A DNA stretch of 23,590 nucleotides, taken from the NCBI GenBank assembly GCA_900546325.1, contig URCR01000047.1, forward strand, positions 1-23,590, written 5' to 3'. Each line of letters opens with the position of its first letter. Position 1 is the first letter of the stretch. The stretch is from an uncultured Lachnospiraceae bacterium. GTDB lineage: Bacteria; Bacillota; Clostridia; Lachnospirales; Lachnospiraceae. A program made the translations under genes and the position numbers. The notes below the pieces were generated by a model that saw nothing but the letters and a program-made list of their open reading frames with translations, searched no databases and was not told the DNA's origin. Of the stretch, positions 14,520 to 22,116 are shown one piece after another.

Positions 14520-15749
14520 ATGAGAAATTTGATCGTATATTTGGAACTGGAATGGAAAAGATCGCTGAAGGTACTTGGAAAATCAGCTGTGAGTCTGCTT
14601 GTGATTCTGTGCCTTACCGTTGGCGGAGTGCTCGGAGTCAGTTATATATTGTTTCATTCCCAGATCTTTGAGCCGATACAGGTGGCAGTTGTGATCCCGG
14701 AGTCGGAAGAGGAATCAAAGATCATTGCACAGTTTCTTGCGGGGATGGAGAGTGTGAGGAATGTATGCAGATTTGAATACATGGAAGAGGAGAAGGCGAG
14801 GACTGCGGTCTATGAAGGAAAGGCTCAGGCGGCAGTGGTACTGCCTGAAGATTTTTATCAGGACATCTATGAGGGGCATCCCGCAAAGGTGAAGCTTTTG
14901 TTTCCGGAAAAGATGGATTTGAATACGGCGGTTTTCAGAGAACTTTTGTCAGACGGGGTTTCGATGATCAGGACAGCGGAGGCAGGAGTGTTTGCGGCGA
15001 TGGATACCGCAGCAGTGTATGAGACGGAGATGGAGGAGATGGAATCGTATGAGATTGCCGAGTTTATTTCCTATGAATATATCGGCAATGCTTTCCGCCG
15101 CGGGGAGATGTTTCAAGAGAGTATTTATTCTCCTGTCGGGAATCTGGAGCTGTCCGAATTTTATATTGCGGCAGTGCTGGCAGTATTTCTTATGATGAGC
15201 GGGGTGAATTATGGATTCCTGTATAAGAAAGAGAGCCGGGCGGTGGAACAGAAAATGTATGCAAATGGTCTGGGAGCTATTTCGCAGACGATTGTAAAAA
15301 TTACAGCGATGGCCGGTACGTTGTGGATTCTTGCGGCGGGATGTTATCTGTCGGGAATCGGTGTTCTGCAGGCGATGGGAATGAGGGCAATGGGCATAGA
15401 CGGTGCAGTTTTCTGGAAGATGGTTCCGCTCTGTTTTGGGATGGCGGCATATTTTGCCATGATGTATGCGTTGGCAGGCAGAGGGATGCAGGGAAATCTT
15501 CTGCTCCTCTGTGTGAATGTGCTGATGATCGTATGCTCGGGAACAGTGGTTCCGTCCGCGTATCTCCCGGGGGCGGTAGGAAGTGTGGGCAAATGGCTCC
15601 CGCTGAATCTGTTTCATGGATACAGTGCAGAGATGCTGTTTGGGAGATTGGAAGTAAGACAGGTGTTATGGATGATGATCTGGATTTTGGCAGCCGGAGG
15701 AATAGGAGTCTTGGTTACATGGAAAAGACGTGGTACACATTACAACTGA
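14520..15749 (+). CDS. ABC-2 type permease, first of a pair
   Basis: 409 residues with the long ABC-2 layout. One N-terminal span (residues about 22-45) is followed by an extracellular domain of about 175 residues (VAVVIPESEEES..., RTAVYEGKAQAAVVLPEDFY), then a cluster of five or so spans from residue 217 on, including the motif VVPSAYLPGAVGSVGKWLPLN typical of the family. The ATG at 14520 is 15 bases after the previous stop, with only a weak ribosome binding site, so coupling to the upstream gene is likely. Its 3' end overlaps the second permease by 31 bases. The layout of anchor, outer domain and membrane bundle is shared with that second protein, which suggests a heterodimeric permease. 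Confidence 0.87.
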   Translation: MRNLIVYLELEWKRSLKVLGKSAVSLLVILCLTVGGVLGVSYILFHSQIFEPIQVAVVIPESEEESKIIAQFLAGMESVRNVCRFEYMEEEKARTAVYEGKAQAAVVLPEDFYQDIYEGHPAKVKLLFPEKMDLNTAVFRELLSDGVSMIRTAEAGVFAAMDTAAVYETEMEEMESYEIAEFISYEYIGNAFRRGEMFQESIYSPVGNLELSEFYIAAVLAVFLMMSGVNYGFLYKKESRAVEQKMYANGLGAISQTIVKITAMAGTLWILAAGCYLSGIGVLQAMGMRAMGIDGAVFWKMVPLCFGMAAYFAMMYALAGRGMQGNLLLLCVNVLMIVCSGTVVPSAYLPGAVGSVGKWLPLNLFHGYSAEMLFGRLEVRQVLWMMIWILAAGGIGVLVTWKRRGTHYN

Positions 15750-16744
15750 AAGCAGAAATGAAGCGGAAAACATGGTGGATCATCCCGGCGGCAATGATTG
15801 CATTTGCGCTGCTTGTCGGTCAGATGCGGGTTCCGGATGGGGAAAATGTCTCGGTTGGTCTTTATCTTGCCGAAGATCCGATGGCTGAAGAAATCGCAGC
15901 CGGGTTAAGGCAGAGAGAATCCGTGTTTGAATTTATTGTTTTCGAAACAGAGAGCGAGTTGCAAAAAGCGTTGGAAACAGCAGAAATTGACAGTGGATTT
16001 CTCTTTTCGGAACAGTTTGAAGAGAAGGCAGAGAAAGGCAGAACCAAAGGGCTGATTACTTTTTTACAGACACCGTTTTCTGCAAAAGGAACGGTTGCAA
16101 AAGAGACGGTATATGCCGCATTCCTGGAAAGGTATGGGGAGGAGATCCTGCTGGATGGGCGAAAGGAGATTTACGGAGAGGAGAGAAAAGACCTTGTTCC
16201 GTTTCTCCTGGAAAAGAATGACGAGTATTTAAAAAGCGGAGAATTTTTCCGGACAGAGGTGGAAGAAATCTCCGTGCAGGAAACTTCAGGGCAGGAAGGG
16301 CTGACAGATATCTATCCGATACAGGGAGTGATGGGAATTTTCCTGTTTGTTCTGCTCTGGATGACATTCGGACGGAGATTTGAAGGGAACGGCAGAGGAA
16401 TCTGCCTTGCCTTAGACCGGAAAAGACGGAAGAAATTTGAGTATCTCGGCTATCTTGCGGCGGCAACGATTCCGTCAGTCACCGGGATCAGCGTGATCAT
16501 GGCTGCGGGGGAGAGCAGAGGAATGGTGATAGAATTGTTCCGCATGCTGCTGCTCGTATTCGGAGGTGCACTGTGGGTGTCTGTTGTCGGAGCATGGTTC
16601 AGGAGCAGTATGGCACTGTCAGCCTGGGTTCTCGCCTTTGTTGTGGTACAAGTGGTGCTGTGTCCGGTATTTGTCAATCTATCCGCTTACCTGCCTGCTG
16701 TAAAGTATATAAAATATTTATTCCCGCTCGGGTGGTATGTCTAA
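15719..16744 (+). CDS. ABC-2 type permease, second of a pair
   Basis: 341 residues from ATG 15719, chosen because AGGAG (15705-15709) is 9 nt upstream and because the sequence after it (MEKTWYTLQLKAEMKRKTW) mirrors the N-terminus of the preceding permease. The same open frame runs upstream to 15323, but that part is the out-of-frame shadow of the first permease. One N-terminal span (residues about 20-35) leads to an outer domain with VGLYLAEDPMAEEIAAGLRQ and DSGFLFSEQF, parallel to the first permease, then about five spans. It ends YIKYLFPLGWYV, shorter than its partner and close to the end of the family fold. The 31-base overlap implies coupled translation and equal stoichiometry. A terminator follows. 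Confidence 0.85.
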   Translation: MEKTWYTLQLKAEMKRKTWWIIPAAMIAFALLVGQMRVPDGENVSVGLYLAEDPMAEEIAAGLRQRESVFEFIVFETESELQKALETAEIDSGFLFSEQFEEKAEKGRTKGLITFLQTPFSAKGTVAKETVYAAFLERYGEEILLDGRKEIYGEERKDLVPFLLEKNDEYLKSGEFFRTEVEEISVQETSGQEGLTDIYPIQGVMGIFLFVLLWMTFGRRFEGNGRGICLALDRKRRKKFEYLGYLAAATIPSVTGISVIMAAGESRGMVIELFRMLLLVFGGALWVSVVGAWFRSSMALSAWVLAFVVVQVVLCPVFVNLSAYLPAVKYIKYLFPLGWYV

Positions 16745-16785
16745 AGGAAATACATTGCAAAACCCATTTTGTGTGTTCCTTTTTT
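16743..16785 (+). terminator. Terminator of the ABC-2 operon
   Basis: AAAGGAA (16743-16749) pairs with TTCCTTT (16776-16782). Inner bases ACA/TGT and CAAAA/TTTTG pair partially, and a T-rich tract (TTTTTT) ends the stem. Confidence 0.65.
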
Positions 16786-16786
16786 C

Positions 16787-16815
16787 TTGTCATTCCGGGC
16801 GGGAATCGCTATAAT
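16787..16815 (+). promoter_or_regulatory. Promoter of the heterodimeric exporter operon, with spacer inverted repeat
   Basis: -35 TTGTCA (16787-16792), 17-bp spacer, -10 TATAAT (16810-16815). The spacer holds an inverted repeat ATTCC-GGGCG-GGAAT (16792-16806), a position from which a bound repressor would block RNA polymerase. No regulator gene is adjacent. Confidence 0.7.
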
Positions 16816-16851
16816 GAGAAAGAATCATTAGAAGGAGGAGATGGAAAGAAG

Positions 16852-18600
16852 ATGTTTCAACTGATTCCATATCTGAAAGGATATAAAAAGGAGAGTGTGA
16901 TCGGTCCACTCTTTAAGCTTTTGGAGGCATGTTTTGAATTGATTGTTCCACTTGTGATGGCGAAGATCATCGATGTAGGAATTGAGAACCGGGACATGCC
17001 GTATATTTTAAAAATGGGAGGAATTCTTGTACTGCTTGGTGTGATCGGTCTGGTCTGTTCGCTGACGGCACAATACTTTGCGGCAAAGGCAGCGGTTGGA
17101 TTCGGAACCGAGCTGCGCCATGATCTGTTCCGGCATATCAGCACACTGTCCTACCGGGAGATTGACCAGGCGGGAAGCGCGACACTTGTGACAAGGATGA
17201 CAAGTGATATCAATCAGGTGCAGTCCGGGGTCAATCTTGTGCTCCGGCTGTTCCTGCGGTCACCGTTTATCGTTGTCGGCGCGGTTGTGATGGCATTTAC
17301 GGTCAATGTCAGACTGGCATGGATCTTCGTTGTCGCGGTGCCGCTTCTCTCAATTGTGATCTATGGGATTATGATGATCACAATCCCGATTTACAAGAAA
17401 GTACAAAAAGGGCTTGATCGGATTCTATTGACGACAAGGGAAAATCTGGCGGGAATCCGTGTGATCCGTGCATTTCGGACACAGAAGGAGGAGCAGAAAG
17501 CATTTGAAAAGGAGAGCCATACACTGATGAATGATCAGCTGAGAGTCGGATGGATCTCGGCATTGATGAATCCGCTGACGTATTTGATCGTCAATGGAGC
17601 GATCATCGTTCTGGTGTGGGCGGGAGCTTTTGAGGTGAATACGGGGAAGGTGTCACAGGGGGAGATGATCGCACTTGTCAGCTATATGACACAGATTCTG
17701 ACTGCACTTGTGGCGCTTGCGAATCTGATCGTATCTTTCACAAAGGCACTTGCATCTGCGGGAAGAATCAATGAGGTGTTTGCGCTTCGCACAACGATTG
17801 AATCTCCAAAAAGCAGAGTGGAAAAAGCAGCTGATAAAAAGTGCGAAGCAGTTTCTTTTGCCCATGTGCTTTTTCGGTATCATGGATCAAAAGAACCGGC
17901 ACTTTCGGATGTGACATTTTCGGTAAAGAAGGGAGAAACTGTCGGAATCATCGGGGGAACCGGATCAGGAAAATCAACTCTAGTCAATCTGGTACCGAGA
18001 TTTTACGATGCATCCGAGGGCAGCGTGCTTTTTGACGGCACAGATGTCAGAGAATATCCGCTTGAGAAACTGCGTGGAAAGATCGGAGTTGTTCCGCAGA
18101 GAGCTACTTTATTCCGAGGCACGATCCGGGCAAATATCCAGTGGGGAAAAAGGGATGCCACAGATGAGGAAATCTATGAAGCACTGGAGATCGCACAGGC
18201 AAAAGAGTTTGTTCAGGAAAAACCGAAGGCACTTGATACGATGATCAGTCAGGGCGGAAAGAATCTGTCGGGAGGGCAGAGACAGCGCCTGACGATTGCC
18301 CGTGCGCTTGTGCGGAAGCCGGAGGTACTGATTCTTGATGACAGTGCATCGGCACTTGACTTTGCGACAGATGCAAGGCTTCGGAAAGCCATCGCGGAGA
18401 AGACAAAGGATATGACGGTATTTCTTGTATCGCAGAGAGCAGCGTCCATTCTCCATGCGGATAAGATCATTGTCATGGATGACGGTGCAGTGGCCGGGAT
18501 CGGTACACATAGGCAGTTGTTAAAAACATGTGAGGTCTATCGGGAAATCTGTTATTCCCAGCTTGCAAAAGAGGAGGTGGAGCGATATGAAAAAGAATAA
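16852..18600 (+). CDS. Heterodimeric ABC exporter, subunit with degenerate ATP site
   Basis: 582 residues: an N-terminal six-span type IV exporter domain (about 1-310) and a C-terminal nucleotide-binding domain. Walker A is GGTGSGKST (368-376, Lys374) and the signature is canonical LSGGQ (472-476). Walker B reads VLILDDS, so Asp497 replaces the catalytic Glu, and the switch His is Gln528 (LVSQRAA). This is the pattern of the degenerate-site subunit in exporters such as BmrCD, TM287/288 or LmrCD. The start is ATG 16852 after GAAGGAGGAG (16831-16840); the frame is open further upstream only by chance. The next gene overlaps by 14 bases and supplies the matching subunit. Likely role: efflux of drugs or lipophilic compounds. 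Confidence 0.92.
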   Translation: MFQLIPYLKGYKKESVIGPLFKLLEACFELIVPLVMAKIIDVGIENRDMPYILKMGGILVLLGVIGLVCSLTAQYFAAKAAVGFGTELRHDLFRHISTLSYREIDQAGSATLVTRMTSDINQVQSGVNLVLRLFLRSPFIVVGAVVMAFTVNVRLAWIFVVAVPLLSIVIYGIMMITIPIYKKVQKGLDRILLTTRENLAGIRVIRAFRTQKEEQKAFEKESHTLMNDQLRVGWISALMNPLTYLIVNGAIIVLVWAGAFEVNTGKVSQGEMIALVSYMTQILTALVALANLIVSFTKALASAGRINEVFALRTTIESPKSRVEKAADKKCEAVSFAHVLFRYHGSKEPALSDVTFSVKKGETVGIIGGTGSGKSTLVNLVPRFYDASEGSVLFDGTDVREYPLEKLRGKIGVVPQRATLFRGTIRANIQWGKRDATDEEIYEALEIAQAKEFVQEKPKALDTMISQGGKNLSGGQRQRLTIARALVRKPEVLILDDSASALDFATDARLRKAIAEKTKDMTVFLVSQRAASILHADKIIVMDDGAVAGIGTHRQLLKTCEVYREICYSQLAKEEVERYEKE

Positions 18601-20326
18601 AGGAACGGTGGGAAAAGTACTGAGACTGATCGGACCTTATAAGTATCTTTTGATGTTGTCACTTGTATTTGCGATGATCTCTGTTGCTCTGACGCTGTAT
18701 GCACCGATTCTGATCGGAGACGGCGTGGATTTTCTCATTGGAAAAGGACGGGTGGATTTTTTTGCAGTGTTTGCAATTTTGAAAAAACTTGCAGTTGTCA
18801 TCGTGTTGACCTGTGTGGCACAGTGGCTGATGAATCTGTGCAATAACAGGATCACCTACCGCGTTGTGAAAGATGTGCGGACAAAGGCGTTTGCAAGGCT
18901 TCAGGTACTGCCGTTAAAATATGTGGACAGCCATCCGCAGGGGGAGACGATCAGCCGGATTATCACGGACGTGGAACAGTTTTCGGATGGACTGTTAATG
19001 GGATTCTCCCAGTTTTTCACCGGGATTGTCACGATTTTGGGAACACTTGTCTTTATGCTTGGCATCCATGTACAGATTGCACTGGTTGTAATTTTGATTA
19101 CACCGGTATCATTGTTTGTGGCAAGCTTTATCGCAAAAAGAACATATACAATGTTTCAGAAGCAGTCTGAGACGAGAGCTGAGATGACCTCGCTTGTGGA
19201 GGAAATGATCGGAAATCAGAAGACCGTGCAGGCGTTTGGGTACGGGGAGGAAGCATTGAAACGGTTTGATACGATAAACCGGAACTTGCAGACGTGTAGT
19301 CTGAAAGCAATCTTCTTTTCCTCTATCACAAATCCGAGCACACGTTTCGTCAACGGACTTGTGTATGCGGGAGTTGGGATTACCGGTGCAGTCTTTGCGA
19401 TGCGAGGAGCGATTTCGGTCGGACAGCTGTCCTGTTTTCTGACTTATGCCAATCAATATACAAAGCCATTCAATGAAATTTCCAGCGTGATCACGGAACT
19501 GCAGAATGCGCTCGCCTGTGCAAGACGGGTGTTTGACTTCATCGAGGAGGAAGCGGAGACGGAGGATCAGAAAGATGCACCAGTCTTAAGTCAGGTGCAG
19601 GGAGAATTAAAACTTGCTGATGTGTCGTTCTCCTACCAGCCGGATGTGCCGCTGTTGGAGCATCTTGATCTCACTGTGAAGCCGGGGCAGAAGATTGCGA
19701 TCGTAGGACCGACCGGATGTGGGAAGACGACTCTGATCAATCTGCTGATGCGTTTCTATGATCTGGATGGAGGGCAAATATTGCTGGATGGGAAGGATAT
19801 TTCACAAGTGACAAAAGACAGCCTGCGTGCAAGCTTTGGGATGGTCCTTCAGGAAACCTGGTTGAAATCCGGCAGTATCGCAGAAAATATTGCATATGGA
19901 AATCCGGATGCGACGAGAGAAGAGATCATTGCGGCGGCGAAGGCGGCGCATGCCCATGGATTTATCAAACGTATGCCGGAAGGGTATGATACGATTATTA
20001 CCGAGGATGGCGGAAATCTGTCACAAGGACAAAAGCAGCTTCTGTGTATTGCAAGAGTGATGCTGAAACTTCCGCCGATGCTGATTCTTGACGAGGCGAC
20101 CTCCTCCATTGATACAAGAACAGAGATCCAGATCCAGAAAGCATTCCAGAAAATGATGCAGGGAAGAACAAGCTTTATTGTCGCCCACAGACTTTCCACG
20201 ATCCGGGAGGCAGATGTGATCCTTGTGATGAAAGACGGAAACATTATCGAGCAGGGCAATCATGAAACACTGCTTGCAAGAAATGGTTTCTATACAGAGC
20301 TGTATCAAAGCCAGTTTGCAGAGTAG
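18587..20326 (+). CDS. Heterodimeric ABC exporter, subunit with catalytic Walker B
   Basis: 579 residues, membrane domain then nucleotide-binding domain. Walker A is GPTGCGKT (374-381, Lys380), Walker B MLILDEA has the catalytic Glu503, and the switch is His534 (IVAHRLST). Its signature is the altered LSQGQ (478-482). In the head-to-tail dimer its Walker B and His pair with the intact LSGGQ of the upstream subunit to form one working site, while its LSQGQ completes the degenerate site, exactly as expected for an asymmetric exporter. The start at ATG 18587 follows GAGGAGGTGG (18571-18580) and overlaps the previous gene by 14 bases. The longer frame from 18530 lacks such a site. Confidence 0.92.
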   Translation: MKKNKGTVGKVLRLIGPYKYLLMLSLVFAMISVALTLYAPILIGDGVDFLIGKGRVDFFAVFAILKKLAVVIVLTCVAQWLMNLCNNRITYRVVKDVRTKAFARLQVLPLKYVDSHPQGETISRIITDVEQFSDGLLMGFSQFFTGIVTILGTLVFMLGIHVQIALVVILITPVSLFVASFIAKRTYTMFQKQSETRAEMTSLVEEMIGNQKTVQAFGYGEEALKRFDTINRNLQTCSLKAIFFSSITNPSTRFVNGLVYAGVGITGAVFAMRGAISVGQLSCFLTYANQYTKPFNEISSVITELQNALACARRVFDFIEEEAETEDQKDAPVLSQVQGELKLADVSFSYQPDVPLLEHLDLTVKPGQKIAIVGPTGCGKTTLINLLMRFYDLDGGQILLDGKDISQVTKDSLRASFGMVLQETWLKSGSIAENIAYGNPDATREEIIAAAKAAHAHGFIKRMPEGYDTIITEDGGNLSQGQKQLLCIARVMLKLPPMLILDEATSSIDTRTEIQIQKAFQKMMQGRTSFIVAHRLSTIREADVILVMKDGNIIEQGNHETLLARNGFYTELYQSQFAE

Positions 20327-20466
20327 AATTTTGGGAGATTGTCAGAAAATACAGAGGAAAAAATATAGAAAAGATGTATTGAAAGAAAAGATGCCGGGAA
20401 CACTCTCAGAGAAAGAAAAGCGGGTGTCCGCTGAAAAAGGTTAAAATCTGAAGAGGGAGGCATGAC

Positions 20467-20649
20467 ATGAAAGCGATTGTAGAAGAGGGATGTATTTCCT
20501 GCGGCGCATGCGTCGGAGAATGCCCGGAAGTGTTCCGGTTCGGGGAGGACGGGCTGGCAGAGGCGTATGCGGAAGTCACAGCAGAAAACGAAGAGGAAGC
20601 AAAAGCGGCAAGAGACAGCTGTCCGGTGTCAGTCATCGATATCAGTTAG
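20467..20649 (+). CDS. Single-cluster [4Fe-4S] ferredoxin
   Basis: 60 residues, a small electron carrier. CISCGACVGECPEVF gives C9-x2-C12-x2-C15, and the fourth ligand is C52 in DSCPVSVI; C19 is an extra cysteine like that of Thermotoga-type ferredoxins, where the equivalent residue forms a disulfide. No second cluster motif is present. The ATG at 20467 follows AGAGGGAGG (20452-20460) at 6 nt; an ATG at 20462 stops immediately. The 140-base gap upstream holds a possible but poorly spaced TTGTCA/TATAGA pair (20339-20369). Its neighbour downstream is a ferritin-like diiron protein, so a redox or iron/oxygen-stress role is plausible. Partner enzymes are not known. Confidence 0.92.
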   Translation: MKAIVEEGCISCGACVGECPEVFRFGEDGLAEAYAEVTAENEEEAKAARDSCPVSVIDIS

Positions 20650-20695
20650 CGGTGCTGCGAAAAAAGTAAAAAAGAAAATAAAAAAGGTCTTCTTT

Positions 20696-20731
20696 ATCCG
20701 GAACTGCCATAGATTGTATGGTAGAACGGAT
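20696..20731 (+). promoter_or_regulatory. Leader hairpin just upstream of the ferritin-like gene
   Basis: ATCCG (20696-20700) pairs with CGGAT (20727-20731). CTGCCATA (20704-20711) pairs with TATGGTAG (20717-20724) through one G-U, with the loop GATTG. The ribosome binding site AGGGAGG starts two bases after the hairpin. It may be an RNA control element or a processing site; it lacks an immediate T run, although T7 follows the Shine-Dalgarno sequence. Confidence 0.4.
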
Positions 20732-20747
20732 CAGGGAGGCTTTTTTT

Positions 20748-21263
20748 ATGGAAGAAACAAAATATATTTATGCGGATAAGTCAGAGTACCCGGAAGTCTG
20801 TGTGCAGGAGAAAAACAGACAGTATGCGGCGGCGATGCTCGGCAATGTGGGAGCGTGTGACTCTGAGATGTCAGCAGTCAGTCTCTACTTTTATAATGGC
20901 GTGATCGCGGAGGGAAAATTTGAAGAAATCGCGGAATGTTTTCACAAGATCAGTATTGTGGAGATGCATCATTTACACACTTTTGCAATGCTTGCGAATC
21001 TGCTTGGAGCTGATCCGCGCATGTGGAGTGTCGAGAGAGGACGATACCGTTACTGGTCAGGGGCGTGCAATCAGTATTCCAGAAACATCGGTAACATTCT
21101 TCAGAATGCACTTCGCGGGGAACAACAGACCATTGCAAAATACCGCAGGCAGAAAGAGTGGATACAGGATTGTCATATCAGGAAAATTTTGGAGCGGATC
21201 ATCTTAGATGAACAGTGTCATGTGAAAATATTTGAGCAGCTGTGTGACAGGTATGTCCATTAG
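20748..21263 (+). CDS. Ferritin-like / rubrerythrin-type diiron protein
   Basis: 171 residues, almost all helical. The spacing of carboxylate ligands fits a four-helix diiron fold: Glu40 (SEMSAV), E72-x2-H75 (VEMHHLH), Glu125 (GEQQTI) and E155-x2-H158 (DEQCHVKIF). There is no rubredoxin-like CxxC tail and no signal peptide, so this is a soluble cytoplasmic protein of the ferritin-like superfamily, as in sulerythrin/rubrerythrin-like proteins. The ATG at 20748 is preferred, with AGGGAGG (20733-20739) 8 nt upstream; an ATG at 20718 lies inside the leader hairpin. The gene lies close behind the ferredoxin, a plausible electron donor. Likely roles are peroxide reduction or iron handling; which one is not decided. 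Confidence 0.82.
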   Translation: MEETKYIYADKSEYPEVCVQEKNRQYAAAMLGNVGACDSEMSAVSLYFYNGVIAEGKFEEIAECFHKISIVEMHHLHTFAMLANLLGADPRMWSVERGRYRYWSGACNQYSRNIGNILQNALRGEQQTIAKYRRQKEWIQDCHIRKILERIILDEQCHVKIFEQLCDRYVH

Positions 21264-21304
21264 AACATAGAAAATGATAGAAAAAGAAATAAAGGGGGAG
21301 GAAG

Positions 21305-21562
21305 ATGCGGGTATGTGAGCTGAGAGAGAAGGAAGTGATCAATGTCTGTAACTGTAAGCGGCTTGGCAATCCGGTGGACATTGTCTTTGATGCGTGCAGC
21401 GGCTGCATCGAGGCGATCGTGATTCCGGGACCGGGGAAAATCTGCGGCTTTCTTGGATCGGACAGCGAGTACGTGATTCCGTTTTCCTGTATCAAGAAAA
21501 TAGGGGAAGACATCATTTTTGTGGAAATCTGCGAAGAAAAATACCTTGTTCCATGCAAATGA
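21305..21562 (+). CDS. YlmC/YmxH-family sporulation protein (PRC-barrel)
   Basis: 85 residues with the characteristic start MRVCELREKEVINVCNCKRLG, then DIVFD...GCIEAIVIPGPGK and VIPFSCIKKIGEDIIFVE. These are the hallmarks of the YlmC/YmxH family, a PRC-barrel-like protein linked to sporulation in Bacillus and clostridia. The ribosome binding site is GGGGGAGG just before the ATG. It is followed by nrdR after 58 bases. In many clostridia ylmC neighbours nrdR or sporulation genes (recollection, not checked), so the arrangement is ordinary. The exact biochemical role is unknown. Its presence supports a spore-forming Firmicute. Confidence 0.88.
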   Translation: MRVCELREKEVINVCNCKRLGNPVDIVFDACSGCIEAIVIPGPGKICGFLGSDSEYVIPFSCIKKIGEDIIFVEICEEKYLVPCK

Positions 21563-21620
21563 TTTGACATTGATTTCCATTACCGATATACTAAAGAAAA
21601 ATGCGGAAGGGGAACAGAAC

Positions 21621-22073
21621 ATGAAGTGTCCTTATTGTAATAATCCAGATACAAAGGTAATCGATTCCAGACCGGCAGACGACGGAAGTTCGATCCGTCG
21701 CCGCCGTGCCTGTGATGAGTGCGGAAAGCGGTTTACAACTTATGAAAAAGTTGAGACGATCCCGTTGATTGTAATCAAAAAAGATGACAACAGAGAGCAG
21801 TATGACAGAAGAAAGATTGAATCCGGGGTGTTAAGCGCCTGTTATAAAAGACCGGTTTCGGCAGATCAGATCCAGAAGTTTATGGAGGAAGTAGAGACGG
21901 AGATCTTCAGCAGGGAAGAGAAAGAGATTCCGAGTAAGGTGATCGGAGAGATTGTGATGGACAAGCTGAAAGAGCTGGATGCAGTTGCCTATGTGAGATT
22001 TGCTTCCGTGTATCGTGAATTTAAGGATGTCAACACCTTTGTGGAAGAGTTAAAATCAATTCTCGATAAGTAA
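21621..22073 (+). CDS. nrdR: Transcriptional repressor NrdR
   Basis: 150 residues, the standard length. The N-terminal zinc ribbon has CPYC (C3, C6) and CDEC (C31, C34), with the conserved DSRPADDGSSIRRRRACDE. An ATP-cone (about residues 49-139, VIKKDDNREQYDRRKIESG) senses ATP/dATP and controls DNA binding. NrdR represses ribonucleotide reductase operons at paired NrdR boxes; such a box lies in front of nrdD in this same window (8478-8493). The ATG at 21621 follows GAAGGGG at 8 nt; the frame is open further upstream but that part overlaps the end of the YlmC gene. The identity is very secure. Confidence 0.97.
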   Translation: MKCPYCNNPDTKVIDSRPADDGSSIRRRRACDECGKRFTTYEKVETIPLIVIKKDDNREQYDRRKIESGVLSACYKRPVSADQIQKFMEEVETEIFSREEKEIPSKVIGEIVMDKLKELDAVAYVRFASVYREFKDVNTFVEELKSILDK

Positions 22074-22116
22074 GGGAGTTTTGACGAGAAAAACAAAAAG
22101 AGAATGGAGCGAGAAA

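Noticed and set aside
14949..15617. 222-codon minus-strand ORF
   Set aside because: Composition (many His, Arg, Cys) is typical of the antisense of a real gene; it lies wholly within the first ABC-2 permease.
15323..15718. N-terminal extension of the second ABC-2 permease
   Set aside because: The extension overlaps the first permease out of frame and reads as low-quality sequence. A good start with ribosome binding site exists at 15719.
16573..16851. N-terminal extension of the first exporter subunit
   Set aside because: It runs through the previous permease, a terminator and a promoter. The ATG at 16852 has the ribosome binding site and family-typical N-terminus.
20262..20444. 60-codon ORF at the end of the exporter operon
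   Set aside because: Mostly overlaps the exporter gene out of frame, with no ribosome binding site. The gap tail is Lys/Glu-rich low-complexity sequence.
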